NCBI GenBank assembly: GCA_040756415.1 | Contig: JBFLYZ010000083.1 | Coordinates: 1-13,354 of the forward strand | Length of the DNA stretch: 13,354 bases | Source of the DNA: JBFLYZ01 sp040756415 | GTDB taxonomy: Bacteria > Bacteroidota > Bacteroidia > JADZBD01 | Direction: 5' to 3' | Shown: one piece after another, positions 1 to 6,100 of the stretch | Position numbering within the stretch: the first letter of the stretch is position 1 | Layout: every line of letters begins with the position of its first letter | The notes under the pieces: model-generated | The model's input: only the letters and a program-made list of their open reading frames with translations | The model's database searches: none | Told to the model about the DNA's origin: nothing | Position numbers and translations under genes: made by a program

Positions 1-72
1 TCATGTAAAAATTTTTGCATTTTTTGCAAAAGAGCTCAAAAAAGATATACAAACGCATAGCTCCTGCAACCC

Positions 73-112
73 CCGGGTACAAACCGGCACCCGGCCCTTG
101 CCGGCAGGGCCG
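73..112. other. GC-rich hairpin-forming stretch upstream of the receptor gene
   Basis: Two inverted repeats compete here: CCGGGT (73-78) with ACCCGG (89-94), and CGGCCCT (92-98) with AGGGCCG (106-112). They share bases 92-94, so both cannot form fully at once. The stretch lies upstream of the predicted promoter at 168-175, so it is probably not in the leader of the receptor mRNA; it may belong to the 3' end of a transcript from outside the window. No T-run follows it, so I do not call it a terminator. Apart from this hairpin and the promoter, bases 1-208 show only a weak AT hairpin (13-31) and no gene. Confidence 0.25.
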
Positions 113-167
113 CGGATACCGTTCATCACATTTGAAAAACAAAAGGATAAAGGGGCCTGAAAATGCA

Positions 168-175
168 TATATTTG
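168..175 (+). promoter_or_regulatory. Bacteroidota -7 promoter element for the TonB receptor
   Basis: TATATTTG is an exact match to the Bacteroidota -7 consensus TAnnTTTG. Transcription would start near 180, giving a leader of about 28 nt before the ATG at 209. The other in-frame ATG, at 173, lies inside this element and so would not be on the mRNA, which supports 209 as the real start. I see no convincing -33 TTTG at the usual spacing. Confidence 0.5.
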
Positions 176-208
176 CGGCCTATCCCCGTTAACAAATTGC
201 TTGTTTTT

Positions 209-2563
209 ATGTTGAAGAACATCATTTCATCATTGATGATACTGGGCCTGCTTGCCTGTTGGCAGGGAGCGGCCGCGCAGAATGCCACCATCCGGGGATT
301 CGTATACGAGAAGGCCACCGGTGAGCCCATCCCCTCCGCCAACGTGTTCCTGAAGGGTACCAAGATCAACGTGGTGTCAGACGGTAACGGCTACTTCTCT
401 CTCTCCGGACTGGCCGCGGGCACCTATACCCTTATGATCACCGTGGTGAGCTTCGACACGGTAAAGCAGAACATCACGCTCAAGGCGGGAGAGATTTTCA
501 ATAAGAAATTCTACATGGTCGAGTCGGCCACGATGCTGGAGGACGTGAACATCACGGTGGAGGAACAGAACAAGACCAACGAGGTGAACATCTCGGTGAT
601 ACCTGTTACCGTGGATGACATCAAGCGCGTGCCTTCAGTGGGTGAGCCCGATTTTGCCCAGTACCTGCAGATCCTTCCCGGGGTGACCTTTACGGGCGAC
701 CAGGGCGGGCAGCTTTACATACGCGGTGGAACGCCCATACAGAACAAGGTGCTGCTCGATGGCATGATCATTTACAATCCTTTCCATTCCATCGGTCTTT
801 TCTCCGTGTTCGATTACGATATCATCCGCACAGCCGATGTGTACACGGGCGGATTCAACGCGCAGTACGGTGGGCGTATCTCCTCGGTGATGGATATCAC
901 CACGCGTGACGGGAACAAAAAACGCATGGCCGGAAAGATATCGGCCAGCACCTTCGGTGGCAAGCTTCTCCTGGAGGGCCCGCTGAAAAAAATATCGGAG
1001 GAAAATTCCAGCTCGGTCTCTTACCTGCTCTCGGCCAAGACCTCGTACCTCGACAAGAGCTCCAAGATCGTTTACCCCTATATCGATAAGAACGGGCTGC
1101 CCTACAGCTTTCTCGATCTCTACGGCAAGACCTCCTTCAATTCCGCTAACGGCAGCAAGCTGAACGTTTACGGGTTTAATTTCAACGACAAGGTGAACTA
1201 CCGCTTCGTGTCCAATCTCGAATGGAAATCTTTCGGTGCGGGCAGCAATTTCCTGATCGTTCCCAACAATTCGGCCCTGCTGGTGGAAGGAGCATTTGCC
1301 TATTCCCAGTACGGCATTACCCTGCTCGAGGCCGATTCCAACCCGCGCACGTCCGACATCAACGGCTTTAACATGGGCCTCGATTTTTCCTATTTCAGGG
1401 GTAACAACGAGGTGAAATACGGCATCGAAGTGCTGGGATACCAGACCAATTTCCAGTTCTATAACGCGGTAAAGCGCAAGATCGTCCAGGAAGAGAACAC
1501 TACCGAACTGGCCGGCTACGTCAAGGCCAAGATCATCAACAAAAGCAAAAGGCTGATCATGGAGCCCAGCCTTCGCCTGCACTACTACGCATCGCTGCGC
1601 AACTTTTCGCCCGAGCCCCGCCTGGGTATGAAGTTCATCGTGAACGATAAGCTGCGTTTCAAGTTTGCGGGCGGCATGTATTCGCAGAACCTGATCAGCG
1701 CCACTTCCGATCGCGATGTGGTGAACCTCTTCTACGGTTTCCTTTCCGGGTCCGACAACCTGCAGGACGAGTTCGTGGATGAGAACGGGAATGTGAGGCC
1801 CATCAAGCATAAACTGCAGAAAGCCAACCACGCCATCCTGGGCCTGGAATACGACCTTACCGACAAGATCGATATCAACCTGGAAGCCTATATCAAGGAT
1901 TTCACCCAGCTTACCAACATCAACCGCAACAAGCTCTTTGACGATGACGAGGAGCACGTGGACATCGCGGATGAACTGAAAAAGGATTTCATCATCGAAA
2001 CAGGCACCGCCAAGGGCATAGACCTGCTGATCAAGTACGATTACAAGCGCCTCTATATCTGGGCCGTGTATTCGCTGGGTTTCGTGGAGCGCTGGGATGG
2101 CCTCAGATCGTACATGCCCCATTTCGACCGCAGGCACAACATGAATTTTGTGGCCTCTTACACCTTCGGCAAGGACCTCGACTGGGATGTGGACATACGC
2201 TGGAACCTGGGATCGGGCTTTCCTTTCACCAAAACGGCCGGCTTTTACGAGTATGTGACCTTTGCTGACGGCATCAACACCAACTATACGCAGGTAAATT
2301 ACGACCCCAATAATCCGCAGTCGAACAGCCAGTTGGGCATACTGTACGGGGAGTATAACGCTGGCCGCCTGCCCTACTACCACCGCCTGGATATAAACGT
2401 TAAAAAACGCTTTTCGTTCGGTGAGAACTCCATGCTCGAGATCGCTGTGGGGGCCACCAACCTGTATAACCGCCAGAACATCTTCTATTTCGACCGCATA
2501 CGCTATGTGCGCGTCAACCAACTGCCCATTTTGCCCAATCTTTCCATGAGCTGGGAGTTCTAG
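209..2563 (+). CDS. TonB-dependent outer-membrane receptor with N-terminal carboxypeptidase-regulatory-like domain
   Basis: Outer-membrane active-transport channel, energised by TonB-ExbBD; the substrate cannot be read from the sequence. With the ATG at 209 the product is 784 aa. Residues 1-24 are a signal peptide ending GAAAQ. Residues about 27-118 form a CarboxypepD_reg-like beta-sandwich (IRGFVYEKATGEPIPSANV, then GYFSLSGL). The plug domain follows at about 133-235, with the typical QYLQILPGV, LYIRGG (169-174) and LLDGM motifs. The remainder is the barrel, ending in an aromatic residue (MSWEF), as outer-membrane barrels do. LLAC at 14-17 looks like a lipobox, but these receptors are normally cleaved by signal peptidase I, so I read it as chance. 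No SusD-like gene follows, so this is not a classic SusC/SusD glycan pair. A start at 173 is open in frame but overlaps the predicted promoter. Confidence 0.93.
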   Translation: MLKNIISSLMILGLLACWQGAAAQNATIRGFVYEKATGEPIPSANVFLKGTKINVVSDGNGYFSLSGLAAGTYTLMITVVSFDTVKQNITLKAGEIFNKKFYMVESATMLEDVNITVEEQNKTNEVNISVIPVTVDDIKRVPSVGEPDFAQYLQILPGVTFTGDQGGQLYIRGGTPIQNKVLLDGMIIYNPFHSIGLFSVFDYDIIRTADVYTGGFNAQYGGRISSVMDITTRDGNKKRMAGKISASTFGGKLLLEGPLKKISEENSSSVSYLLSAKTSYLDKSSKIVYPYIDKNGLPYSFLDLYGKTSFNSANGSKLNVYGFNFNDKVNYRFVSNLEWKSFGAGSNFLIVPNNSALLVEGAFAYSQYGITLLEADSNPRTSDINGFNMGLDFSYFRGNNEVKYGIEVLGYQTNFQFYNAVKRKIVQEENTTELAGYVKAKIINKSKRLIMEPSLRLHYYASLRNFSPEPRLGMKFIVNDKLRFKFAGGMYSQNLISATSDRDVVNLFYGFLSGSDNLQDEFVDENGNVRPIKHKLQKANHAILGLEYDLTDKIDINLEAYIKDFTQLTNINRNKLFDDDEEHVDIADELKKDFIIETGTAKGIDLLIKYDYKRLYIWAVYSLGFVERWDGLRSYMPHFDRRHNMNFVASYTFGKDLDWDVDIRWNLGSGFPFTKTAGFYEYVTFADGINTNYTQVNYDPNNPQSNSQLGILYGEYNAGRLPYYHRLDINVKKRFSFGENSMLEIAVGATNLYNRQNIFYFDRIRYVRVNQLPILPNLSMSWEF

Positions 2564-2584
2564 GCCGCCTTCGACCAGTGTTGA

Positions 2585-2592
2585 TAACTTTT
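2585..2592 (+). promoter_or_regulatory. Possible -7 promoter element for rpoD
   Basis: TAACTTTT matches seven of eight positions of TAnnTTTG if the final G is relaxed. It would give a leader of about 85-90 nt that includes the hairpins ACGGG/CCCGT (2600-2604 with 2613-2617) and GAAACC/GGTTTC (2625-2630 with 2642-2647). No -33 box is clear. A promoter closer to the ATG is possible, but no other good match is visible between 2564 and 2680. Confidence 0.25.
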
Positions 2593-2680
2593 CGTTAAAA
2601 CGGGATTTTTCCCCCGTCTAAAGTGAAACCTTTTTAAAGGCGGTTTCGTTTAATAAACAATTTAAACACCCCTCGTTCTC

Positions 2681-3553
2681 ATGAGACAGTTAAAGATTTC
2701 CAAACAGGTCACCAACCGTGAAACTGCATCGCTGGACAAATATCTGCAGGAGATCGGCCGGGTGGACCTGATCACCGCTGAGGAGGAAGTAGAGCTCGCC
2801 AAACGCATCAAGCAAGGCGACCAGTCCGCCCTCGAAAAGCTCACCAAAGCCAACCTGCGTTTCGTGGTGTCTGTATCCAAGCAGTACCAGAACCAGGGCC
2901 TTAGCCTTCCCGACCTGATCAACGAGGGCAACCTGGGCCTGATCAAGGCCGCCCAGCGCTTTGATGAAACAAGAGGCTTCAAGTTCATATCCTATGCCGT
3001 ATGGTGGATACGCCAATCCATCCTGCAGGCGCTGGCCGAGCAATCCCGTATCGTTCGCCTGCCCCTGAACAAGATTGGCGCCATCAACAAGATCAATAAG
3101 ACCTTCGCCAACCTCGAGCAGCAGTTCGAGCGCGAACCCACCGCTGACGAGATCGCCAAGGTGCTGGAGCTGTCGGAGATCGATGTAAAGGAGTCGATGA
3201 AGACGAGCGGCCGCCATGTTTCCATGGACGCCCCGCTGGCCATGGGCGATGACAATACCAGCAGCATGTATGACGTGCTGGAGGCGGAGGATTCGCCCAG
3301 CCCCGAGAAGGGATTGATCACCGAATCGCTGCGCAGGGAGATCGAGCGCGCCCTCACCACGCTCACCGCCCGCGAGGCGGATGTGATACGCCTGTACTTC
3401 GGCCTGTGCGGGGAGCATGCGCTCACCCTCGAGGAGATAGGCGCCAAGTTCGACCTGACCCGCGAGCGCGTAAGGCAGATCAAGGAAAAGGCCGTGCGCA
3501 GGCTCAAGCACACCTCACGCAGCAAACTCTTAAAAGCATACCTCGGAACATGA
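2681..3553 (+). CDS. rpoD: Primary RNA polymerase sigma factor (RpoD/SigA)
   Basis: Housekeeping sigma factor that directs core RNA polymerase to most promoters. The 290-aa product is the normal length for Bacteroidota primary sigma factors, which lack region 1.1. Region 1.2 spans about 14-47 (DKYLQEIG, ITAEEEVELAKRI). Region 2 spans about 50-125, with the core-binding motif DLINEGNLGLIKA (78-90) and the -10 recognition helix around FKFISYAVWWIRQSI (100-114). Region 3 spans about 125-200. Region 4 is about 220-285, with the helix-turn-helix LTLEEIGAKFDLTRERVRQIKEKA (248-271). This sigma recognises the unusual TTTG / TAnnTTTG promoters, consistent with motifs seen elsewhere in the window. It starts at the ATG giving MRQLKISKQV, the usual N-terminus of this family. 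A strong terminator follows, separating it from rpe. Confidence 0.97.
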   Translation: MRQLKISKQVTNRETASLDKYLQEIGRVDLITAEEEVELAKRIKQGDQSALEKLTKANLRFVVSVSKQYQNQGLSLPDLINEGNLGLIKAAQRFDETRGFKFISYAVWWIRQSILQALAEQSRIVRLPLNKIGAINKINKTFANLEQQFEREPTADEIAKVLELSEIDVKESMKTSGRHVSMDAPLAMGDDNTSSMYDVLEAEDSPSPEKGLITESLRREIERALTTLTAREADVIRLYFGLCGEHALTLEEIGAKFDLTRERVRQIKEKAVRRLKHTSRSKLLKAYLGT

Positions 3554-3573
3554 AATAAAAATTTACTCTCTGT

Positions 3574-3608
3574 AAAAGCGTCCCGCGCCACGGGACGCTT
3601 TTCTTTTT
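3574..3608 (+). terminator. Rho-independent terminator after rpoD
   Basis: A perfect 12-bp stem, AAAAGCGTCCCG (3574-3585) with CGGGACGCTTTT (3591-3602), closes a 5-nt loop and is followed by a T-rich run to 3608. It starts 20 bases after the rpoD stop. Because the stem begins with AAAA, it could also work on the opposite strand. Confidence 0.9.
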
Positions 3609-3609
3609 A

Positions 3610-3617
3610 TACTTTTA
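3610..3617 (+). promoter_or_regulatory. -7 promoter element directly before rpe
   Basis: TACTTTTA matches TAnnTTTG except for the last base. Only four bases (CCGC) separate it from the rpe ATG, so transcription would start at or next to the start codon and the mRNA would be leaderless or nearly so. It sits immediately after the rpoD terminator, as expected if rpe has its own promoter. Confidence 0.45.
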
Positions 3618-3621
3618 CCGC

Positions 3622-4278
3622 ATGAAAAAGCCGCTCATAGCCCCTTCCGTTCTTTCAGCCGATTTCGCCAACCTGCAGCGCGATGCGGAGATGATCAACG
3701 CAAGCGATGCCGACTGGTTCCACGTGGATGTTATGGACGGGGTGTTCGTACCTAATATATCGTTCGGGTTTCCGGTCATCAGGGCCATAAAAAAGCACGC
3801 CAGAAAGCCGCTTGACGTTCACCTGATGATTGCCGATGCCGACCGCTACCTGCAGGAGTTCAGGGATGCGGGAGCCGATATCCTGACCGTGCATTACGAG
3901 GCCTGCACGCACCTGCACCGCACCATCCATGCCATCAGGGCCCTGGGCATGCAGGCCGGGGTGGCCATCAACCCCCATACGCCCGTCAGCCTGCTCGAAG
4001 ATATCATTACCGATGTGGACCTGGTTTTGGTCATGTCCGTGAATCCCGGTTTTGGCGGGCAGAAGTTCATCGAGAACACGTATCAGAAAGTAGCTACCCT
4101 TAACCAGATGATAGCTACTGAAAAATCGAAAGCGCAGATAGAGGTGGACGGTGGCGTTGACCTGAAGAACGCTGTCCGCCTGGTGCAGGAAGGGGCCGAT
4201 GTGCTGGTGGCGGGGAATACGGTCTTCTCTTCTAAGGATCCCGCAGGCACCATTACCCAACTGAAAAATTCCATTTGA
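3622..4278 (+). CDS. rpe: Ribulose-phosphate 3-epimerase
   Basis: Interconverts D-ribulose 5-phosphate and D-xylulose 5-phosphate in the non-oxidative pentose phosphate pathway; cytosolic (beta/alpha)8 barrel. The 218-aa length is standard. The family motifs are complete: IAPSVLSADF at 6-15, HVDVMDG at 34-40, DVHLMI at 65-70, the phosphate-loop region MSVNPGFGGQKF at 138-149, and EVDGGV at 174-179. By analogy with characterised epimerases, the metal ligands are H34, D36, H67 and D176, with D36 and D176 as the acid/base pair; all are present. The ATG at 3622 gives the conserved N-terminus and lies four bases after a promoter-like element. It is next to rpoD but separated by a strong terminator. 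Confidence 0.97.
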   Translation: MKKPLIAPSVLSADFANLQRDAEMINASDADWFHVDVMDGVFVPNISFGFPVIRAIKKHARKPLDVHLMIADADRYLQEFRDAGADILTVHYEACTHLHRTIHAIRALGMQAGVAINPHTPVSLLEDIITDVDLVLVMSVNPGFGGQKFIENTYQKVATLNQMIATEKSKAQIEVDGGVDLKNAVRLVQEGADVLVAGNTVFSSKDPAGTITQLKNSI

Positions 4279-4292
4279 TCTTTTTCAGAAAG

Positions 4293-4360
4293 TATCTGTG
4301 AAACTCTGTATGCTCTGGGGTAAAATATTTCACCACAGAGCACACAGATTAACACGGAGA
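4293..4360. repeat. Imperfect intergenic palindrome (29-bp arms)
   Basis: The left arm (4293-4321) and right arm (4332-4360) are reverse complements at 22 of 29 positions by my alignment, with a 10-nt AT-rich loop between them. The right arm is rich in CACAGAG/CACACAG words and parts of it read in 7-nt steps. The palindrome occupies most of the spacer between rpe and the PaiB-like gene and ends just before that gene's predicted promoter. It could fold in RNA as a terminator-like structure for rpe, although no T-run follows. I take it as a dispersed palindromic element. Confidence 0.6.
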
Positions 4361-4365
4361 AGTTT

Positions 4366-4373
4366 TAAATTTA
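4366..4373 (+). promoter_or_regulatory. -7 promoter element directly before the PaiB-like gene
   Basis: TAAATTTA matches TAnnTTTG except for the last base. Exactly four bases (CCTC) separate it from the ATG at 4378, the same geometry as in front of rpe, again suggesting a leaderless or very short-leader mRNA. Confidence 0.4.
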
Positions 4374-4377
4374 CCTC

Positions 4378-4995
4378 ATGTACATTCCCCCTTATTATAA
4401 GGAAGAAGATACCGGCAAGCTCCTGGATTTCATGCGGGCCAACAGCTTTGCCCTGCTGGCAGGTCATTCGGCCAGCGGGCTGCAGGCCACACATCTTCCT
4501 TTCGTGGTCGAGGAGATGAACGGAAAGATCAGCCTGGTCAGCCACCTGTCGGCCGCCAACCCGCACTGGAAGATATTTGAAAGCCACCCGGATGCCCTGG
4601 TGGTCTTCAGCGGCCCGCACGCCTACATCTCGCCTTCCAATTATGAGAAGCAGCAAAACGTGCCCACCTGGAACTACATCGCGGTGCATGCCAGCGGCAA
4701 GGTCAGGGTCATTTCAGGCAAAGAGCAGGTGCTGGCCAGCCTGAAGAAAATGATAGGAGCCTATGAAGAAAAGTACATGGAGCAGTTCAAGGGCCTTTCC
4801 GGGGATTATGTTGAGGCCATGCTGAAAGGTATCGTGGCCTTCGAGGTAATGGTGGAAAAGCTGGAAGGGAAGTACAAGCTGAGCCAGAATAAAACGCAGA
4901 ACGAGCAGAAGAAGATCATCGCATCCCTGGAGCGCTCAGCACACACCTGGGAGAAAGAGATCGCTGAGGCCATGAAGCAAAATCTCAGGTCATGA
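4378..4995 (+). CDS. PaiB-family FMN-binding split-barrel protein
   Basis: Member of the FMN_bind_2/PaiB family, named after Bacillus subtilis PaiB, described as a negative regulator of degradative-enzyme and sporulation genes. In other lineages the role is unsettled, and a flavin-dependent enzyme is also plausible. The 205-aa length is typical. Family landmarks are all visible: MYIPPYY at the N-terminus, ATHLPFVV (37-44), HLSAANPHW (56-64), SGPHAYISPSNYE (78-90), VPTWNYIAVHASG (95-107) and the C-terminal GKYKLSQN (164-171). These correspond to the flavin-binding barrel and dimer surface of the family. No signal peptide is present, so it is cytosolic. Its stop overlaps the ATG of the downstream propeller gene in an ATGA, so the two are probably translated in a coupled way. 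Confidence 0.92.
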   Translation: MYIPPYYKEEDTGKLLDFMRANSFALLAGHSASGLQATHLPFVVEEMNGKISLVSHLSAANPHWKIFESHPDALVVFSGPHAYISPSNYEKQQNVPTWNYIAVHASGKVRVISGKEQVLASLKKMIGAYEEKYMEQFKGLSGDYVEAMLKGIVAFEVMVEKLEGKYKLSQNKTQNEQKKIIASLERSAHTWEKEIAEAMKQNLRS

Positions 4996-5891
4996 AAAAA
5001 ACATTCCGCCTTTCGCATTTCATATTTCTCATTTCACATTTCGCGTTTCTCATTTCCCCCGCCCAATTGCCCGACACCGATATCTGGCTCCTCGATGTTT
5101 CCGATTCGGCCGGGGTGATCAAACTGAGCAATCCCGTCAATATTACCAGCCGCAAAGGATACGATAACCAGCCCGCTTTTTCTCCCGATGGGAAATACAT
5201 CCTCTTTACCTCCATACGCGACAGCTCGCAGCAATCTGACATTTATAAGTACGATCTGAAGACCAAACAAACCACGCAGTTCACCAATACACCAACCAGT
5301 GAGTATTCGCCAACCTTTATGCCGGGAGGAAAGGTAATATCCGTGGTGATGGTTGAGGAAGATTCCAGCCAACGCTTGTGGAGGTTTCCTCTCAAGGGAG
5401 GAAAGCATACTTGCGTATTACCCAACGTGGATTCGGTGGGATACCATTGCTGGTTAAGCAAGAACGAAGCAGGTGTTTTCATTTTAACACAACCATTTAC
5501 GTTGCAACTGGCGCATATTCAATCCGGAGTGTATCCGAAAATATTGGCGGATAGCATAGGCAGGACCATTAAACCGGGAAAGTCATCAAGATCGATGTAT
5601 TATACCGAAAAGACCAGAGATGATAAAAACCAGTTATGCCATTTCAACTATCCCGGTCTGCATACCAGGAAATTACCGCTGATCATAGATGGTGAGGATT
5701 TTACGATGTATGATCTTCATAAGGAACAGATTGTGTACAGCCAGGGGACAAAACTTTTCACCGCGGTGGTATACGATAACAATAGCAAAAAGGAAATTGC
5801 CGATCTTTCAAGCCTCGGCATCAAGAACATCACACGCATCGCCATTAGTCCTGACGGGAAGAGGATGGCTGTTGTTTGTACATCCAATTAA
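4992..5891 (+). CDS. Secreted TolB-like (PD40) beta-propeller protein
   Basis: A 299-aa exported protein of WD40-like/PD40 propeller type, resembling TolB propellers; such domains bind proteins or ligands, and no catalytic motif is visible. Residues 1-25 are a signal peptide (cleavage near SPAQ). PD40 strands are clear at NQPAFSPDGKYILFTS (59-74), EYSPTFMPGG (104-113) and RIAISPDGKRMAVV (282-295), with weaker blades between. GYHCWL (150-155) is a conserved turn as far as I recall for this Bacteroidota family. The start is the ATG overlapping the PaiB-like stop. Two oddities: the signal peptide is encoded by a 7-nt tandem repeat (5010-5058), giving the 7-residue protein repeat LSHFIFL/ISHFAFL; and base composition falls to about 45% GC from about 5400 onward, below its neighbours. 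Its function is unknown. Confidence 0.82.
   Translation: MKKTFRLSHFIFLISHFAFLISPAQLPDTDIWLLDVSDSAGVIKLSNPVNITSRKGYDNQPAFSPDGKYILFTSIRDSSQQSDIYKYDLKTKQTTQFTNTPTSEYSPTFMPGGKVISVVMVEEDSSQRLWRFPLKGGKHTCVLPNVDSVGYHCWLSKNEAGVFILTQPFTLQLAHIQSGVYPKILADSIGRTIKPGKSSRSMYYTEKTRDDKNQLCHFNYPGLHTRKLPLIIDGEDFTMYDLHKEQIVYSQGTKLFTAVVYDNNSKKEIADLSSLGIKNITRIAISPDGKRMAVVCTSN
5010..5058 (+). repeat. Degenerate heptanucleotide tandem repeat inside the signal-peptide coding region
   Basis: Seven consecutive 7-nt units follow the pattern NTTTCNN: CTTTCGC, ATTTCAT, ATTTCTC, ATTTCAC, ATTTCGC, GTTTCTC, ATTTCCC. The core TTTC is invariant and the flanking bases vary. The repeat lies within codons 7-22 of the propeller gene and encodes the hydrophobic part of its signal peptide. 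Since 7 is not a multiple of 3, gain or loss of one unit would shift the reading frame. Confidence 0.85.
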
Positions 5892-5900
5892 TAGAGAAGC

Positions 5901-6058
5901 CTTTTGTTCCAGGAGGGGCAAGTAGGCAGTATACACCAGGCAGTAGGCAATCGTAGGAATGGTGCTTATTGCGGGTGTTGAATGTTGATCAGAAAGGTGC
6001 TTCCTGTTCAAGATAGGCAAGTTAGGCAGTACACAGTCGGCAGTCAGCAATCGTAGGA
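5901..6058. repeat. Duplicated repeat unit built of AGGCAGT/AGGCAAT-type heptamers
   Basis: Two related copies, about 5901-5958 and 6000-6058, sit about 100 bases apart. Each has CTT..TGTTC at its left, then GGCAAGT, (T)AGGCAGT, a variable unit, GGCAGT, and the shared end GCAATCGTAGGA. Inside each copy the sequence steps mostly in 7-nt units. The spacer between the two genes (5892-6097) contains this and the opposite-orientation heptamers at 6066-6100; I see no gene in it. Confidence 0.7.
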
Positions 6059-6065
6059 TTTACTC

Positions 6066-6100
6066 TTGCCTATTGTCTACTGCCTATTGTCTACTTCTTA
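6066..6100. repeat. Inverted heptamer run reaching the stop codon of the large periplasmic protein gene
   Basis: Four clear heptamers, TTGCCTA, TTGTCTA, CTGCCTA, TTGTCTA (6066-6093), are followed by the partial unit CTTCTTA (6094-6100). They are near-complements of the AGGCAGT/AGGCAAT units at 5917-6050, so transcripts could fold into a long imperfect hairpin between the two convergent genes. The last unit includes the minus-strand stop codon (6098-6100). Confidence 0.7.

Noticed and set aside
13..31. AT hairpin TTTTGC/GCAAAA near the left edge, considered as a terminator
   Set aside because: The stem is only six mostly A-T pairs, and the upstream gene is outside the window.
635..2521. A 628-codon open frame on the minus strand inside the receptor gene
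   Set aside because: It mirrors the codon pattern of the receptor gene; the product has no domain motifs, and the plus-strand receptor is unmistakable.
209..2563. SusC-type polysaccharide utilisation locus
   Set aside because: No SusD, glycoside hydrolase or sensor gene follows; the next gene is rpoD.
2690..3511. Long minus-strand frame opposite rpoD
   Set aside because: Shadow of the sigma-factor gene, with no recognisable protein features.
5010..6100. CRISPR array, because of the short repeated units
   Set aside because: Units are 7 nt with no constant-length unique spacers and no cas genes nearby; these are tandem heptamer repeats.
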